A stretch of DNA of 64,000 nt from Achromobacter pestifer (GCF_902859625.1 NZ_CADIJX010000002.1:558001-622000), one strand, 5' to 3'; positions 20,879 through 30,900 are shown, numbered from the stretch's first letter. The notes: generated by a model from the letters alone, not told the origin. Made by a program: numbers and translations.

Positions 20879-21516
20879 GAATACCAAAGCACTGCGAAGA
20901 AATGGCAGACCGTGCCGGCCAGCACGAACAGATGCCAGATGAAATGGCTGTAGCGCCAGCGGTTGTCGAACACGAAAAACACCACGCCGCCTGTGTAAGC
21001 CAAGCCGCCCGCCACCAGCCACCACAACCCGCCCGTCGGCACGCGCTCGATCAATGGGTTCGCCGCAATGATCACCAGCCAGCCCATGGCCAGATAGAGC
21101 CCGGTGGAAATGGCGGGCCGGTTCAGGCGCTTGCTGGCTTTCAATCCCACGCCCAGCAGCGCCAGCCCCCAGACCAGACCGAACAAGGTCCAGCCCCAGG
21201 GCCCGCGCAGCGCACCCAGGGCAAACGGCGTATAGGTGCCCGCGATCAGCAGATAGATGGCTGAATGGTCCAGCACATTGAAAATTTGCTTGGCGCGGCA
21301 ACGCGGCAGCGCGTGATAGATGGTGGATGCCAGATACAGCAGGCACATCGATGCGGCGAAAACGGCCGCGCCCGCGATGAAAGTGGCATCGCCTTGGCGC
21401 ACGGCGGCCACGATCAGGAAGGGGGCGGCGGCGACGGCGCCTGCCGCGCCCACGCCATGGCTGATGGTGTTGGCGATTTCTTCGCCCAAGGTCTGGGGTC
21501 TGTCGTTAGGAAACAT
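20872..21516 (-). CDS. Hemolysin III / PAQR-family membrane protein
   Basis: A 214-residue protein with seven predicted hydrophobic segments. The family motifs are all present: EEIANTISHGVGA, the SxxxH type motif STIYHALP, DHSAIYLLIAGTYTPF, and the paired histidines in HFIWHLFVLAGTVCHFF. These Ser, Asp and three His residues form the presumed metal-dependent hydrolase site of the CREST/PAQR superfamily. Its bacterial function is poorly known, with proposed links to lipid or membrane homeostasis. It stands alone, convergent with the monooxygenase. Confidence 0.9.
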   Translation of the reverse strand: MFPNDRPQTLGEEIANTISHGVGAAGAVAAAPFLIVAAVRQGDATFIAGAAVFAASMCLLYLASTIYHALPRCRAKQIFNVLDHSAIYLLIAGTYTPFALGALRGPWGWTLFGLVWGLALLGVGLKASKRLNRPAISTGLYLAMGWLVIIAANPLIERVPTGGLWWLVAGGLAYTGGVVFFVFDNRWRYSHFIWHLFVLAGTVCHFFAVLWYSA

Positions 21517-21803
21517 GAATGCGTCTTGTCGTCTTGTCGATACGAGATTTACACCATAGGCGCTTTACGCTGTTGGCTCAAGGGCTGGGCGGCGCGCGGC
21601 GGCGCAGATGCGGCAAGGCTTGATTTTCTGCAAATGCAACAAGCGCCGTGAGCAAGGAAATACGCGGCTTGGAAGTTACCCTGTGATACATTTCACGCAG
21701 AAACCTACCCGCCCGTAGAAGGCGGCAATTGTTCTTTTCCCGGGTTCGGCGCTGCGATGGCAGGTCCGAGCGTCCGCAACAGACATTTTTAGGGGAGGCA
21801 CCG
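21517..21803. other. Intergenic region upstream of a small membrane-protein gene
   Basis: These 287 bases separate the leftward hemolysin-III gene from a small rightward gene. I see no convincing coding sequence. The last 20 bases contain AGGGGAGG, a strong ribosome site for the next gene. The AT-rich stretch around 21645-21735 probably contains the rightward promoter, but I could not fix its boxes. Confidence 0.4.
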
Positions 21804-21983
21804 ATGATTCCGGCAATTGGCCTTATGGTTGGGGCGTACATCGTCACGCGGATGACGGCCATGTTGACCCGTCCCGACTCCAGCAAGGTGGTCAGGGTGT
21901 TGTCCATACTGACCATCGCCGTCGCGTTGATGTCCTGTCTGCAATTGTTGACAGGCGGCGTCGGCCCAGCTGCAAGATTTTAA
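21804..21983 (+). CDS. Small hydrophobic protein, likely membrane
   Basis: A 59-residue predicted protein with two hydrophobic stretches (IPAIGLMVGAYIVTRM near the start and VLSILTIAVALMSCLQLL near the end) joined by a short polar link. ATG 21804 has an excellent AGGGGAGG 6 bases upstream, which is why this start is preferred over the longer in-frame reading. No family is recognised. The two-segment layout is common among small inner-membrane proteins of uncertain role. It stands alone, 114 bases before the esterase gene. Confidence 0.6.
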   Translation: MIPAIGLMVGAYIVTRMTAMLTRPDSSKVVRVLSILTIAVALMSCLQLLTGGVGPAARF

Positions 21984-22097
21984 GATCCAGGCGTCCGCGA
22001 CGTTGCGGGCGCGATGGCCGGCGTGCCGTGGCAAGCGGCCCCGCGGCGTCAAGACGCCGACGCGAAGTCAAGAAGGTTTACTGGCCGAGGCCTAGCA

Positions 22098-23186
22098 ATG
22101 GCGCGCAGTTTTACCAGTCTGTTTTTCAAAGCCGCAAAGAAACTAAGCAAGCTTCAGCGCGCGGCCATGCGCATGGCGACCCCCAAGACCGCGGGTAAGC
22201 GGGCGGCACCCGTACGCAAGGCGGCCAGGCCCGCGCCGGCGGTCACGGCGCCCCGCCAGCCGGCGGCGCCTGCATTGGGCGGTGGGCGCTGGGAACCATC
22301 ACGGCGTTTTTCCGACAGCGCGGGGCGTCAGTTGACCTTCGCGCGCTATACCCCGGTTTCCGCTCCACGCTCGGGCATGCCGCTGGTGGTGATGCTGCAT
22401 GGTTGCCGGCAGACGGCATTGGCGTTTGCGCGCGGCACGCGCATGAACCAATGGGCCGATGCGGGTAGTTTCATGGTGTTGTATCCCCAGCAATCCATGA
22501 CCCGGCAGGTCCAGCGTTGCTGGCGCTGGTTTCAGCCCGATGCCCTGCATGGCGGTGCCGAGGCGGACCTGATCGCGGCGCTGATCCAATCGGAAGTCGA
22601 GCGCCACGGTCTGGACCCGGAACGGGTGTATGTTGCCGGTTTGTCCGCCGGGGCAGGCATGGCGGCGTTGGTGGCGTTGCGGCATCCCTCGATGATCGCC
22701 GCGGTGGCCATGCATTCCGGTCCCGTGGTGGGCGACGCCCATAGCGCCGCCGGCGGCATCGGCACCATGCGCCGGGGCAGCCTGAAACCGTTGGTGCCAC
22801 TATTGGAAAGCGTGTCTGACCCTGCCGTGTTCCAGTTGGGCATGCCGGCCCTGATCCTGCAAGGACAACTGGACCCGGCGGTGGCGCCGCGCAATGCCAA
22901 GCAGCTGTTTGAACAGTTCCGCGCCTTGAACGACCTGCGTCCGGAAGACGTGCCGGTCGAGCGTGTGCTGGGCCTGGGCACCGACAAGGCGTACCGCCGG
23001 GTCGACCTGCTGCGTGGACGCAAGACCATCCTGCGGCTATGCGAAATCACACGGCTGGAACATGCCTGGAGCGGCGGTGATGCCTCGGTGAAGTACCACG
23101 CGCGCGGCGGGCCGGATGCGTCGGCGCTGGTGTGGCGCTTCTTTCAGGGGCTGCGCCGGGCGGGGGCTGGGCAGCCGGACAGGTAG
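22098..23186 (+). CDS. PHB-depolymerase-family esterase (LpqC-like)
   Basis: A 362-residue alpha/beta-hydrolase esterase of the PHB depolymerase family. PLVVMLHGCRQTA is the oxyanion region, followed by the family pattern MNQWADAGSFMVLYPQQS. YVAGLSAGAGMAAL carries the lipase-box serine, LQGQLDPAVAP the acid and ITRLEHAWSGG the histidine. The first 75 residues are basic and rich in Ala and Pro, with two Ala-Arg-Lys runs, and look like a flexible or PHA-granule-binding tail rather than a signal peptide. The start was placed at MARSFTSLFFK because 28 earlier in-frame residues look non-coding. The natural substrate may be polyhydroxybutyrate or other short esters. Confidence 0.85.
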   Translation: MARSFTSLFFKAAKKLSKLQRAAMRMATPKTAGKRAAPVRKAARPAPAVTAPRQPAAPALGGGRWEPSRRFSDSAGRQLTFARYTPVSAPRSGMPLVVMLHGCRQTALAFARGTRMNQWADAGSFMVLYPQQSMTRQVQRCWRWFQPDALHGGAEADLIAALIQSEVERHGLDPERVYVAGLSAGAGMAALVALRHPSMIAAVAMHSGPVVGDAHSAAGGIGTMRRGSLKPLVPLLESVSDPAVFQLGMPALILQGQLDPAVAPRNAKQLFEQFRALNDLRPEDVPVERVLGLGTDKAYRRVDLLRGRKTILRLCEITRLEHAWSGGDASVKYHARGGPDASALVWRFFQGLRRAGAGQPDR

Positions 23187-23328
23187 GCGGTATTGTTCGC
23201 GAATTGGGAATGGAGTTGTCGAGGCCGGGCCACGGCGAAAGAGGGCGGCGCGGCGGTAAGATCGCCGCATTCCTGGTCCACGCGGAATGCGCGTTCCGCC
23301 CAGGCAGGCCTTTTTGGAAATCCTCGCT

Positions 23329-23841
23329 ATGTCCCTCTCTATCTATCAAGCGTCCGTGCCTCTGTTCGTGCGCGGCATGACCGTGCTGGCCGACTTGCTG
23401 GAAAAGGCCGCTGCCCACGCCGATGCCGAAGGGCTGGACCCCGCCGCGCTCGTCAACGCGCGCCTGGCGCCGGACATGTATCCCTTGTCTGGCCAGATCC
23501 AGCGCGCCAGCGACGCCGCCAAGTTCGCCGTCCAGCGCTTGTCCCAGGGGCAAGCGCCCAAGTTTCCGGACGAAGAGACAACCTTTGCGCAGTTGCAGCA
23601 ACGCATCGCCGACACCATTGCGTATTTGCAGAGCGTGACGCCGGATCAAGTGGACGGCGCGGAAAGCCGCAAGGTCGTCGTGAACTTCGGTGACTTCAAG
23701 CCGGAGTTTCAGGGCGATGACTACTTGCTGACGTTCGCGCTGCCGAATTTCTATTTCCACGTCACGGCCGCCTACGCGATCTTGCGCAACGCGGGCGTGA
23801 AAATCGGCAAATTGGACTTCCTGGGCCCGTACACGGGGTAA
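23329..23841 (+). CDS. DUF1993 family protein
   Basis: A 170-residue soluble protein of the DUF1993 family, recognised by its opening (SIYQASVPLFVRGMTVLADLLEKA), the central APDMYPLSGQIQRASDAAKF and the ending LPNFYFHVTAAYAILRNAGV. The fold is thought to be a DinB/YfiT-like four-helix bundle that may bind a metal. The role is unknown. It is a stand-alone gene ending in a strong terminator shared with the convergent VOC gene. The start at ATG 23329 fits the family; an earlier in-frame ATG adds 14 residues that do not look conserved. Confidence 0.85.
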   Translation: MSLSIYQASVPLFVRGMTVLADLLEKAAAHADAEGLDPAALVNARLAPDMYPLSGQIQRASDAAKFAVQRLSQGQAPKFPDEETTFAQLQQRIADTIAYLQSVTPDQVDGAESRKVVVNFGDFKPEFQGDDYLLTFALPNFYFHVTAAYAILRNAGVKIGKLDFLGPYTG

Positions 23842-23860
23842 GCCGCGGGCGAACGAAAAA

Positions 23861-23911
23861 GGCCCGTGGCGGGACAGGGCGCTTAACCCTCTCCTTCCAC
23901 GGGCCGTTTTT
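23861..23911. terminator. Bidirectional rho-independent terminator
   Basis: GGCCCGTGG (23861-23869) pairs perfectly with CCACGGGCC (23897-23905). An inner AGGG/CCCT stem helps close the loop. A T tract (23907-23911) follows on the plus strand, and an A tract (23856-23860) serves the minus strand. It serves the DUF1993 gene and the convergent VOC gene. Confidence 0.85.
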
Positions 23912-23921
23912 AGGTGGCGTT

Positions 23922-24428
23922 CTACTGCTTGGATTTGGCGGCAGCGTCGCCGCAGCCGGTCATGTCGCCCATCTTGGCCATGTTTTGCTGGATTTCCTCG
24001 GGCGAGTAGTCGAATTTATGCGTGGCGATGGACCAGCGGTGGCCGAATGGGTCCACGACCTGGCCGTAGCGGTCGCCCCAGAACATGTCCGCCACGGGCA
24101 TGGTCACGGTGGCGCCGGCGGCCACGGCCTGCTTCATCGCGGCATCCACATCGGTCACGTACAGGTGCAGCGTCACGGGCGAGCCCTTCAGCGCCTTGGC
24201 GCCCAGGCTGCCCCATTCGGGGAAGTCGTCCATCAGCATCATCACGGAGTCCCCGATGCGGATGGCGGCATGCATGATCTTGCCACCCGGCCCGGGTAAA
24301 CGCGCAAGCTCTTCGGCATTGAAGGCTTTCTTGTAGAAGGCGATGGCATCCGAGGCGCCTTCGCACACGATGTGCGCGGTCAGCGTGTGCATGCCGTCGG
24401 GGATGGGTTTCTTTGCGGGCGTAGCCAT
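23922..24428 (-). CDS. VOC-family (glyoxalase/PhnB-like) protein
   Basis: A 168-residue protein with the vicinal-oxygen-chelate fold of the PhnB/YdfO group: HIVCEGASDAIAFYKKAFNAEE, DSVMMLMDDFPE, YVTDVDAAMKQAVAAGA and FWGDRYGQVVDPFGHRWSIATH. The family binds a metal or a small ligand; the enzymatic role is usually unknown. A C-terminal tail of about 30 residues (YSPEEIQQNMAKM, then GCGDAAAKSKQ) extends beyond the fold. It is followed upstream by the DUF1428 gene on the same strand, with which it may be co-transcribed. Confidence 0.88.
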   Translation of the reverse strand: MATPAKKPIPDGMHTLTAHIVCEGASDAIAFYKKAFNAEELARLPGPGGKIMHAAIRIGDSVMMLMDDFPEWGSLGAKALKGSPVTLHLYVTDVDAAMKQAVAAGATVTMPVADMFWGDRYGQVVDPFGHRWSIATHKFDYSPEEIQQNMAKMGDMTGCGDAAAKSKQ

Positions 24429-24554
24429 GGTGTTTCTCCAGAATCATTGATAGGGCTGTCGGGGACGGAACGCTGGCACGCAGGGCGACGCAGGCGGTTC
24501 CCATTCATACGACGAACGGGCGGTGCCAATTTCGACAAGCCGCCCGCTTTTTCT

Positions 24555-24911
24555 TTACTTGCCAACCAAGGTTTTGAAGCCGCCTATGCACATGCGCTTG
24601 AAATCGAACACGCCTTCGCAAGACATGTTGGCCAGCCTGGGGTCGGCCATGACCTTGGCGTTGATCCGGTCGCGTTCGGCCTTGTTTTCAAACAGAATCC
24701 AGGCGAACACGACCGTTTCCCCCTCTTGCGCGCCAGCCGCCGCCGTGAACGAGCCGAAGCCTTCCATGTCGATGTCGTCCGCCACGCATTCGCGGTAGTC
24801 CAGCGCGCCGAATTCCAGCCAGATGCCTTTGGCTAGTTCCGCCATTTTCTGATATGCCGGCAGGTTCGCCTGAGGCACGGCGAGGAGGTAACCATCTATG
24901 TACTTTTCCAT
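24555..24911 (-). CDS. DUF1428 family protein
   Basis: A 118-residue protein of the DUF1428 family, a dimeric ferredoxin-like fold. It starts MEKYIDGYLLAVPQ and contains LAKGIWLEFGALDYRECV, ETVVFAWILFENKAERDRINAKVMADPR (quoted in part by its ends) and the typical ending RMCIGGFKTLV. The function is unknown. AAAGGAGTG lies just before the ATG at 24911 and fixes the start. The gene runs leftward toward the VOC gene and is divergent from the GlxA-type regulator, which may control it. Confidence 0.87.
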   Translation of the reverse strand: MEKYIDGYLLAVPQANLPAYQKMAELAKGIWLEFGALDYRECVADDIDMEGFGSFTAAAGAQEGETVVFAWILFENKAERDRINAKVMADPRLANMSCEGVFDFKRMCIGGFKTLVGK

Positions 24912-25094
24912 CAAACACTCCTTTGATCCTTGTTGTTCTATCCGGCGCCAGGCATGCCCGCTGGTCACGCTTGACGCCGTCTGGCATCGAAGCCAGCGGA
25001 TGTCACTTTATCTGGATCGGAGGCACTTTCAGATAGGGATTTGCGACATTCTTGCGGGTGGATTGCGTCAGTCCGCAGGCGTATGCTTAACGCC

Positions 25095-26057
25095 ATGAAA
25101 AACGTCGCCTTTCTTCTACCGACGGGAGCCAATATTGCCTCCCTTGAAACCGCGCGCCACGGCTTTCTGGTGGCCAATGAATATCTGGCCGCGCATGGCC
25201 GCGAACCGCAGTTTTGGGTGCGCACGCTGGCGCTGACCCGCGAGGTCAGCCTGGACGATGGGCGCATCAAGGTGCAAGCCGATCTGGTGCTGGCCGACGC
25301 GCCGGATATCGACATTTGCATCGCGCCGCCTCTGTTGGGCGCCGTGTCCGACGCCGTGTTGTCCAACCGCGAGCTCATTGACTGGTTATCGCGGCACCAC
25401 CGCGAGGGCGGCGAAGTCGCCAGCCTGTGCATGGGCGCTGCATTGCTGGCGGCGGGTGGGGTGCTGGACGGCCAGCAAGCGGTCGTGCATTGGGTCGCGC
25501 AGAACCTGTACGCCAGTTTGTTTCCCAATGTGCAGTGGGTCAGTGACCGGGTCGTCATGGCGGACAACGGCGTCTACACCAGCGGCGGCGCGTTTTCGGC
25601 GGCGCATCTGGTGTTGCACCTGATCGAGAAGTACACGGATCGCGACACCGCCATTTGGTGCGCCAAGTATTTCCAGCTGGACTGGAGCCGGCAGAGCCAG
25701 CTGCCCTTCGCGGTGTTCATGGGCCAGAAGGCCCATGCCGACGATGCGGTACGGGCGGTGCAGAACGACATCGAAGGCCGCTACACGGAAAAGATCACCG
25801 TCGAAGATCTGGCCGATCGCCACGCGATGGGCCGCCGCACACTGGAGCGTCGGTTTCGGCAGGCCACGGGAAACAGCATCGTGGAATACGTGCAGCGGGT
25901 CCGCGTGGAGGCTGCGAAGAAGCGGCTGGAGACATCCCGAAAAAGCGTGTCGGAGGTCATGTATGAAGTGGGCTACAACGACACCAAGGCGTTCCGCGAT
26001 ATTTTCAACAAGTACTGCGGCATGTCGCCTGTGGGCTATCGCGAGCGCTATCAGTGA
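25095..26057 (+). CDS. GlxA-family regulator: DJ-1/PfpI domain plus AraC helix-turn-helix
   Basis: A 320-residue transcription factor. The N-terminal 190 residues form a DJ-1/PfpI (class I amidotransferase-like) domain with VASLCMGAALLAAGGVLDG, where the cysteine sits at the nucleophile-elbow position, and a later TSGGAFSAAHLVLH. Residues 220-320 carry the AraC-type double helix-turn-helix (MGRRTLERRFRQATGNS and VGYNDTKAFRDIFNKYCGMSP). Members sense metabolites and are usually activators. The divergent DUF1428 and VOC genes are plausible targets. Start MKNVAFLLP is preferred; MLNAMKN 12 bases earlier is possible. Confidence 0.9.
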   Translation: MKNVAFLLPTGANIASLETARHGFLVANEYLAAHGREPQFWVRTLALTREVSLDDGRIKVQADLVLADAPDIDICIAPPLLGAVSDAVLSNRELIDWLSRHHREGGEVASLCMGAALLAAGGVLDGQQAVVHWVAQNLYASLFPNVQWVSDRVVMADNGVYTSGGAFSAAHLVLHLIEKYTDRDTAIWCAKYFQLDWSRQSQLPFAVFMGQKAHADDAVRAVQNDIEGRYTEKITVEDLADRHAMGRRTLERRFRQATGNSIVEYVQRVRVEAAKKRLETSRKSVSEVMYEVGYNDTKAFRDIFNKYCGMSPVGYRERYQ

Positions 26058-26061
26058 ATAA

Positions 26062-26085
26062 GCGCTGGGGCGTCAGCCCCGGCGC
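26062..26085 (-). terminator. Strong GC hairpin, probable terminator of the DUF4148 gene
   Basis: GCGCTGGGGC (26062-26071) pairs with GCCCCGGCGC (26076-26085) over ten pairs with one T-G wobble and a GTCA loop. On the minus strand it is followed by TTATTCA, a weak T-rich tail, so it best serves the leftward DUF4148 gene. It also lies 5 bases beyond the GlxA-type stop. Confidence 0.55.
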
Positions 26086-26099
26086 ATGAGCGCAGCGCG

Positions 26100-26393
26100 T
26101 CAGCCGCGTTGTTCCGCCGTCGGGACCGAGCCTTGCGGCGCCCGTCCCAGCAACCGCAGGTATTCCGCGTAGCGCTGTCGGTATTCGGTGCTGTTGGTGT
26201 CCAGCGTGTCTTGCGTGCGCGAGAGGTCGGCCAGTCCGGACTCACGCCATGCGCGCAGATCGGCTTTGACGTCGGCCTGCGTCATGGTGCTGGGCTTGGG
26301 GGGCGGCACATCGGTTTCTTCGGCGGCGAAAGCGTTGCCCGTGCCAAGCACGAGGGCGAGCATTGCGGCGACGGTTGCGAATTTGATGGTCAT
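26100..26393 (-). CDS. DUF4148 family small exported protein
   Basis: A 97-residue protein with a clear signal peptide (MTIKFATVAAMLALVLGTG, cleavage after AFA), then a mature part of about 73 residues. MTQADVKADLRAWRESGLADL and EYRQRYAEYLRLLG are hallmarks of the DUF4148 family found in Burkholderiales, often in many copies. The function is unknown but periplasmic. AGGAGA lies before the ATG. It is divergent from the RND efflux operon, and its upstream region has the same 11-base direct-repeat motif as the two-component-system promoter, so it is probably part of the same envelope response. Confidence 0.85.
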   Translation of the reverse strand: MTIKFATVAAMLALVLGTGNAFAAEETDVPPPKPSTMTQADVKADLRAWRESGLADLSRTQDTLDTNSTEYRQRYAEYLRLLGRAPQGSVPTAEQRG

Positions 26394-26712
26394 GTTGAGA
26401 TCTCCTGTTGACCGCATGGAAGCGGCTGGGTGGAATCGGCGTTGTCCGATCCGTGACGCCATTCTGAACAGGAGAGCCTGACCAGACCGTGACCCGCACC
26501 TAACATCTTTGTCAGCTTCGGCGGCGTGCATTTTCAGATGCATGCCGTTTCGTTATTTCCACGTCAGCAAGGCGTCACCCTCAGGTCAGTGTCGGGAATT
26601 TAGAGTGTAGGCAGGTCAGCACGGCACGTGCGGGACGACAGCCTGCGCCATGCCGCGTGGCTGCCATGCCGCCCGGCCGCATTCTCTTCACGTCTATCGG
26701 GGCGATGCAGCC
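26394..26712. other. Divergent regulatory gap between the DUF4148 gene and the efflux operon
   Basis: These 319 bases hold no convincing gene. They contain the direct-repeat operator at 26479-26504, a TTTGTCAG (26508-26515) matching CTGACAAA words of the other regulated gap, and a TAGAGT at 26601-26606 that could be a -10 box for the rightward operon. Confidence 0.5.
26479..26504 (+). promoter_or_regulatory. Direct-repeat operator, TGAC words 11 bases apart
   Basis: TGACC at 26479, GTGACCCGC at 26489-26497 and CTAAC ending at 26504 place TGAC-like words at 26479, 26490 and 26501, exactly 11 bases apart. OmpR-family regulators bind such in-phase direct repeats. The same arrangement and most of the same bases recur at 33581-33606, beside the two-component-system gene itself. 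It is 86 bases upstream of the DUF4148 start and about 210-230 bases upstream of the efflux operon. Confidence 0.6.
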
Positions 26713-27918
26713 ATGATGTCTTCCACGCAATTCCTGACGCGCCCGCGGTTTATCGCGTCCATGTCCTTCTTCGCGCTGGCGGTCACGGCGGCGGCTTATC
26801 TATGGTGGCCGCGCGATACCGGTGCGGCCACTGCTCCCGAACGTCCTGCCGTCCCGGTGCGCATCACGATGGTGGAGCGGCAGGACGAAATGCCAATGCT
26901 CTTGCGTTCACCGGGCGATGTCCGTTCGTTGCGCAGCGTCGATGTGCGCACGCAGGTGGATGGCGTGTTGAACGAAATCGCCGCCGAGGAGGGCGCGATG
27001 GTACGGGCCGGAGATGTCCTGGCTCGCATCGACCCCCGAATCATCGAATCCGAGTTGGCCCAGGCCCAGGCGCAGCACGGCATGGCGGCCGCGCAGTTGC
27101 AGGTGGCACGCCTGGACTTGGCGCGCTATCGCAGCCTGCGCAAGGAAGAGGCCGTTTCCGCGCAGATCCTGGAGCAGCAGGTCGCCCGCGTCAACGAATT
27201 GCAGGCCTCCACGCGAAATCTGGAGGCCGCCGTGCAGACGCAGAAGGTATTGCTGTCGCATACAGAGATCCGGTCGCCGCTCAATGGCCGGGTTGGCCTG
27301 TTGCGGCTGCATGCGGGCAACGTGCTGCGCTCCGCCGAATCCCAGGTGATGTTCACGATCATGCAGATGGATCCGATCGCGGTCGAGGTATCCGTGCCGC
27401 AGTCCCTGCTGCCACGCATTCAGGACGCCTTGTCGGGCATGTCCGATGTTCCCGTGCAGGCCTACGCCAGCGACGGTGGGGCGGTACTGGGTGAGGGCCG
27501 GCTGGCGCTCATCGACAATCAGGTCTCCACCGCCAGCGGCACCATCCGCCTGAAAGCACTATTCGATAATCCTGACGGGAGGCTCTGGCCGGGACAGTCT
27601 GTGGTGGCGTCGGTGCAATTGCAGATGATGCGTGGCGTGCTTGTCGTGCCCGCGCGGGCATTGCAGCGGGGAGACGGTCGCATGTTCGTGTGGCGGGTGC
27701 AGGATGGCACGGCCCAGCCGCAGGACGTGAGCGTGTTGCATCAGACCGATACGCAGGCGGTGGTGTCAGGAGTGGATGAAGGCGCATCGGTCGTCGTGGA
27801 CGGTGCATCCCGGCTGTATCCGGGGGCACGGGTGCGCACGGAAGGGGCCAGTGGCGGTGACGCGCAGCGACCTGGCGTCGCGATCGCGGGCAAGGTGGTT
27901 GCCGATGCAACGCGCTAG
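26713..27918 (+). CDS. RND efflux periplasmic adaptor (membrane fusion protein)
   Basis: A 401-residue MdtA/AcrA-type adaptor. An N-terminal hydrophobic segment (FIASMSFFALAVTAAAYL) anchors it in the inner membrane. RTQVDGVLNEIAAEEGAMVRAGD is the lipoyl half-motif; a coiled-coil hairpin spans about residues 115-180; EIRSPLNGRVGLLRLHAGN completes the lipoyl domain. The beta-barrel and membrane-proximal domains follow (LWPGQSVVASVQL, then VVPARALQRGDG). It joins the inner pump to the outer-membrane channel. The end overlaps the pump gene by 14 bases, so it is translationally coupled. Confidence 0.92.
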   Translation: MMSSTQFLTRPRFIASMSFFALAVTAAAYLWWPRDTGAATAPERPAVPVRITMVERQDEMPMLLRSPGDVRSLRSVDVRTQVDGVLNEIAAEEGAMVRAGDVLARIDPRIIESELAQAQAQHGMAAAQLQVARLDLARYRSLRKEEAVSAQILEQQVARVNELQASTRNLEAAVQTQKVLLSHTEIRSPLNGRVGLLRLHAGNVLRSAESQVMFTIMQMDPIAVEVSVPQSLLPRIQDALSGMSDVPVQAYASDGGAVLGEGRLALIDNQVSTASGTIRLKALFDNPDGRLWPGQSVVASVQLQMMRGVLVVPARALQRGDGRMFVWRVQDGTAQPQDVSVLHQTDTQAVVSGVDEGASVVVDGASRLYPGARVRTEGASGGDAQRPGVAIAGKVVADATR

Positions 27919-30900
27919 TCTTTACGGCTGGTGCATCGCGCACCCGGTGGGCACGGTGCTGTTGACCGTCGCCGTCGTGCTGCTGGGCGCGCTGGCGTAT
28001 GCCAGGCTACCCGTGGCGCCGCTGCCCGAAGTGGACTTCCCTACCATTCAGGTCGAAGCCCGGCTGCCCGGCGCCAGCGCCCAGACCATGGCCTCGTCCG
28101 TCGCCACGCCGCTGGAGGTTCAGTTCAGCGCCATTCCTGGCGTCAGCGAGATGACCTCGTCCAGTTCCATCGGCGCCACCACGCTGACCTTGCAGTTTGT
28201 GCTGGACAAGGACATCGACGTGGCGGCCCAGGAACTTCAGGCCGCCATCAATACCGCCGCCGGCCGCCTGCCCGCGGACATGCCCAATCTGCCGACCTGG
28301 CGCAAGGTGAATCCGGCGGATAGCCCCATCCTGATTCTTAGCGTGACGTCCGAGACGCTGTCACTGACAGAGCTGAGCGATCACACGGAAACCGTGCTGG
28401 CGCGTCAGTTGAGCCAGGTGGAGGGGGTGGGTCAGATTTCGCTGACCGGCCAGCGGCGGCCCGCGATACGCATCCGTGCCAATCCCGAGGCGCTGGCCGC
28501 CACGCGCAGCAGCCTGGAAGACGTGCGCAACGCCATTCAGCGCAGCAGCGTGAACCTGCCCAAAGGGGCGTTGTTCAGTGCCGACCGCGTGGCGACGCTG
28601 GACGTGAACGATCAATTGTTCGACCCAGCGGACTACGGCGACCTGGTGATCGGCTACCGCGAAGGCCAGCCCGTCTTGCTGAAGGACGTGGCCACCGTGG
28701 AACACGGGTCGGAAGATGACTACTCCGGTGTATGGCCCAACGGAAAGCCGGGCGTCGGGGTGATCATCAGGCGTCAGCCCGGGGCCAATATCGTGGCAAC
28801 GGCAGACCGCATTCTGGAGGCTTTGCCTGCCTTGCAAGCCGCACTGCCGGCGGACGTGGCGGTGGAAATCTATAACGACCGCACGCGCACCATCCGGTCG
28901 TCGCTGCATGAGGTGCAGTTGACGCTGGCGGTGGCCATCGTGCTGGTGATCGCCGTGATGGCGGCATTCTTGCGGCAGGTGTCCGCCACCCTGATCGTGT
29001 CCGCGGTGCTGGGCGTGTCGCTGGTGGCGACCTTCGCGGTGATGTCGCTGGCCGGATTCAGCCTGAACAACCTGACCTTGGTGGCGATTGTGGTGGCGGT
29101 GGGCTTCATCGTGGACGACGCCATCGTGGTCATCGAGAATATCCACCGGCATCTTGAAGCGGGCGCCGGCATGCGCGAAGCGGCGATGAAAGGCACGCGC
29201 GAAATCGCGTTCACCGTCATGTCCATCAGCGTGTCGTTGGTGGCGGCCTTTACACCGCTGCTGTTCATGGACGGCATCGTAGGCCGTCTGTTCAGCGAGT
29301 TCGCGCTGACGGCCACCGCCGCGATCATGTTGTCCATGGTGGTCTGCCTGACGCTGGCGCCCACGCTGGCCAGTCTCTTCATGAAGCCGCAAGCGCATCC
29401 GCCCGGCACGCCTTCGGGCCCGTCCGGCCGCTTGGTGAAGCTATACGAGCGGGCGCTGGACTGGGTGCTGGCTCGTCAGCGCGTGACCTTGCTGGTGTTC
29501 CTGGCGACCGTGCTCGCCAGCATTGCCAGCTTCGTCGCCATTCCCAAGGGCTTCTTCCCATTGCAGGACACCGGGTTCATCATCGGCGTGACGCGCGCGG
29601 CCTCTGATATCTCGTACGAGGACATGGTGGAAAAGCACAAACGGATCGAGGCCATTGTCCAGGCTGACCCGGATGTCGTGGGCGTCAACCACGCGGTGGG
29701 CGGTGCGGCGACGCTCGGCAACGGCCGCCTGTGGCTGGTGCTGAGCGATCCGGATGACCGCGATGCCTCAGCCAGTCAGATCATCGACAGGCTGCGGCCG
29801 CAGTTTGCGGAGATTCCCGGCATCCAGGTGTTTCTGCGGGCGGCGCAGGACATCAACATCGGCGCAGGGCAGCCGCGTGCGCAGTATCTGTACGTGATGC
29901 GGGCGCAAGACAGCGCGCAATTGGCCGAGTGGGCGGAAAAACTGACGGCCGAACTCCAGCGCGACCCCTTGTTCCGGGATGCCTCGCACGACCTGCAATG
30001 GGACGCCCAGATCACCCGTCTGACGATAGACCGGGCCGAGGCGGCGCGCTACGGATTCTCGGCAAGCGATGTGGACAATGCGCTGTACGACGCTTTCGGA
30101 CAACGCCAGATCAACCAGATCCAGACCGAGACCAATCAGTACTACGTGGTGTTGGAAGTTGACCGGCACCAGCGCGGAACGGCGGACAGCCTGGCGTATT
30201 TCCAGCTGCGTTCGCCGCTGACTGGCGACATGGTGCCTTTGCTGAGCTTTGTGCGCATCGAGCCTTCGGTCAGGGGGCCGGCCGTGATCGTGCATGATGC
30301 GCTGCTGCCGGCGGTCAACCTGTCGTTCAACCTGGCCCCGGGGGCGCCGCTGGGCGACGCCGTGGACCGGTTGGAGCAGATCCGCGCGAATCTGAACATG
30401 CCGGCCAATGTCACCGGCAGCTTCCAAGGTGCGGCCCAGGCGTTCCAGGACTCGCTGGCCAGCCAGCCCTGGCTGATCTTGGCGGCCTTGCTGGCGGTCT
30501 ACATCATTCTGGGTGTGCTCTACGAGAGCTTCGTCCATCCGTTGACGATCCTCTCCACGTTGCCGTCGGCGGGGCTGGGCGCCATTCTCTTCCTATGGTT
30601 GTGGCGTCTGGATTTCTCGGTCATGGCGTTGATCGGGCTGATCCTGCTGATCGGCATCGTCAAGAAGAACGGCATCTTGCTGGTGGACTTTGCGCTGCAA
30701 GCCCAGCGTGAACGCGGACTGTCTGCGCAAGAGGCGATCCGGGAAGCCTGCCTGACCCGGTTCCGGCCCATCATCATGACGACACTGGCGGCCGCGCTGG
30801 GCGCGGTGCCGCTGATGATGGCCTTTGGCACCGGCGCCGAACTGCGCGAGCCCTTGGGCGTTGCCATCGTGGGGGGGCTGGCCGTCAGCCAGATCCTGAC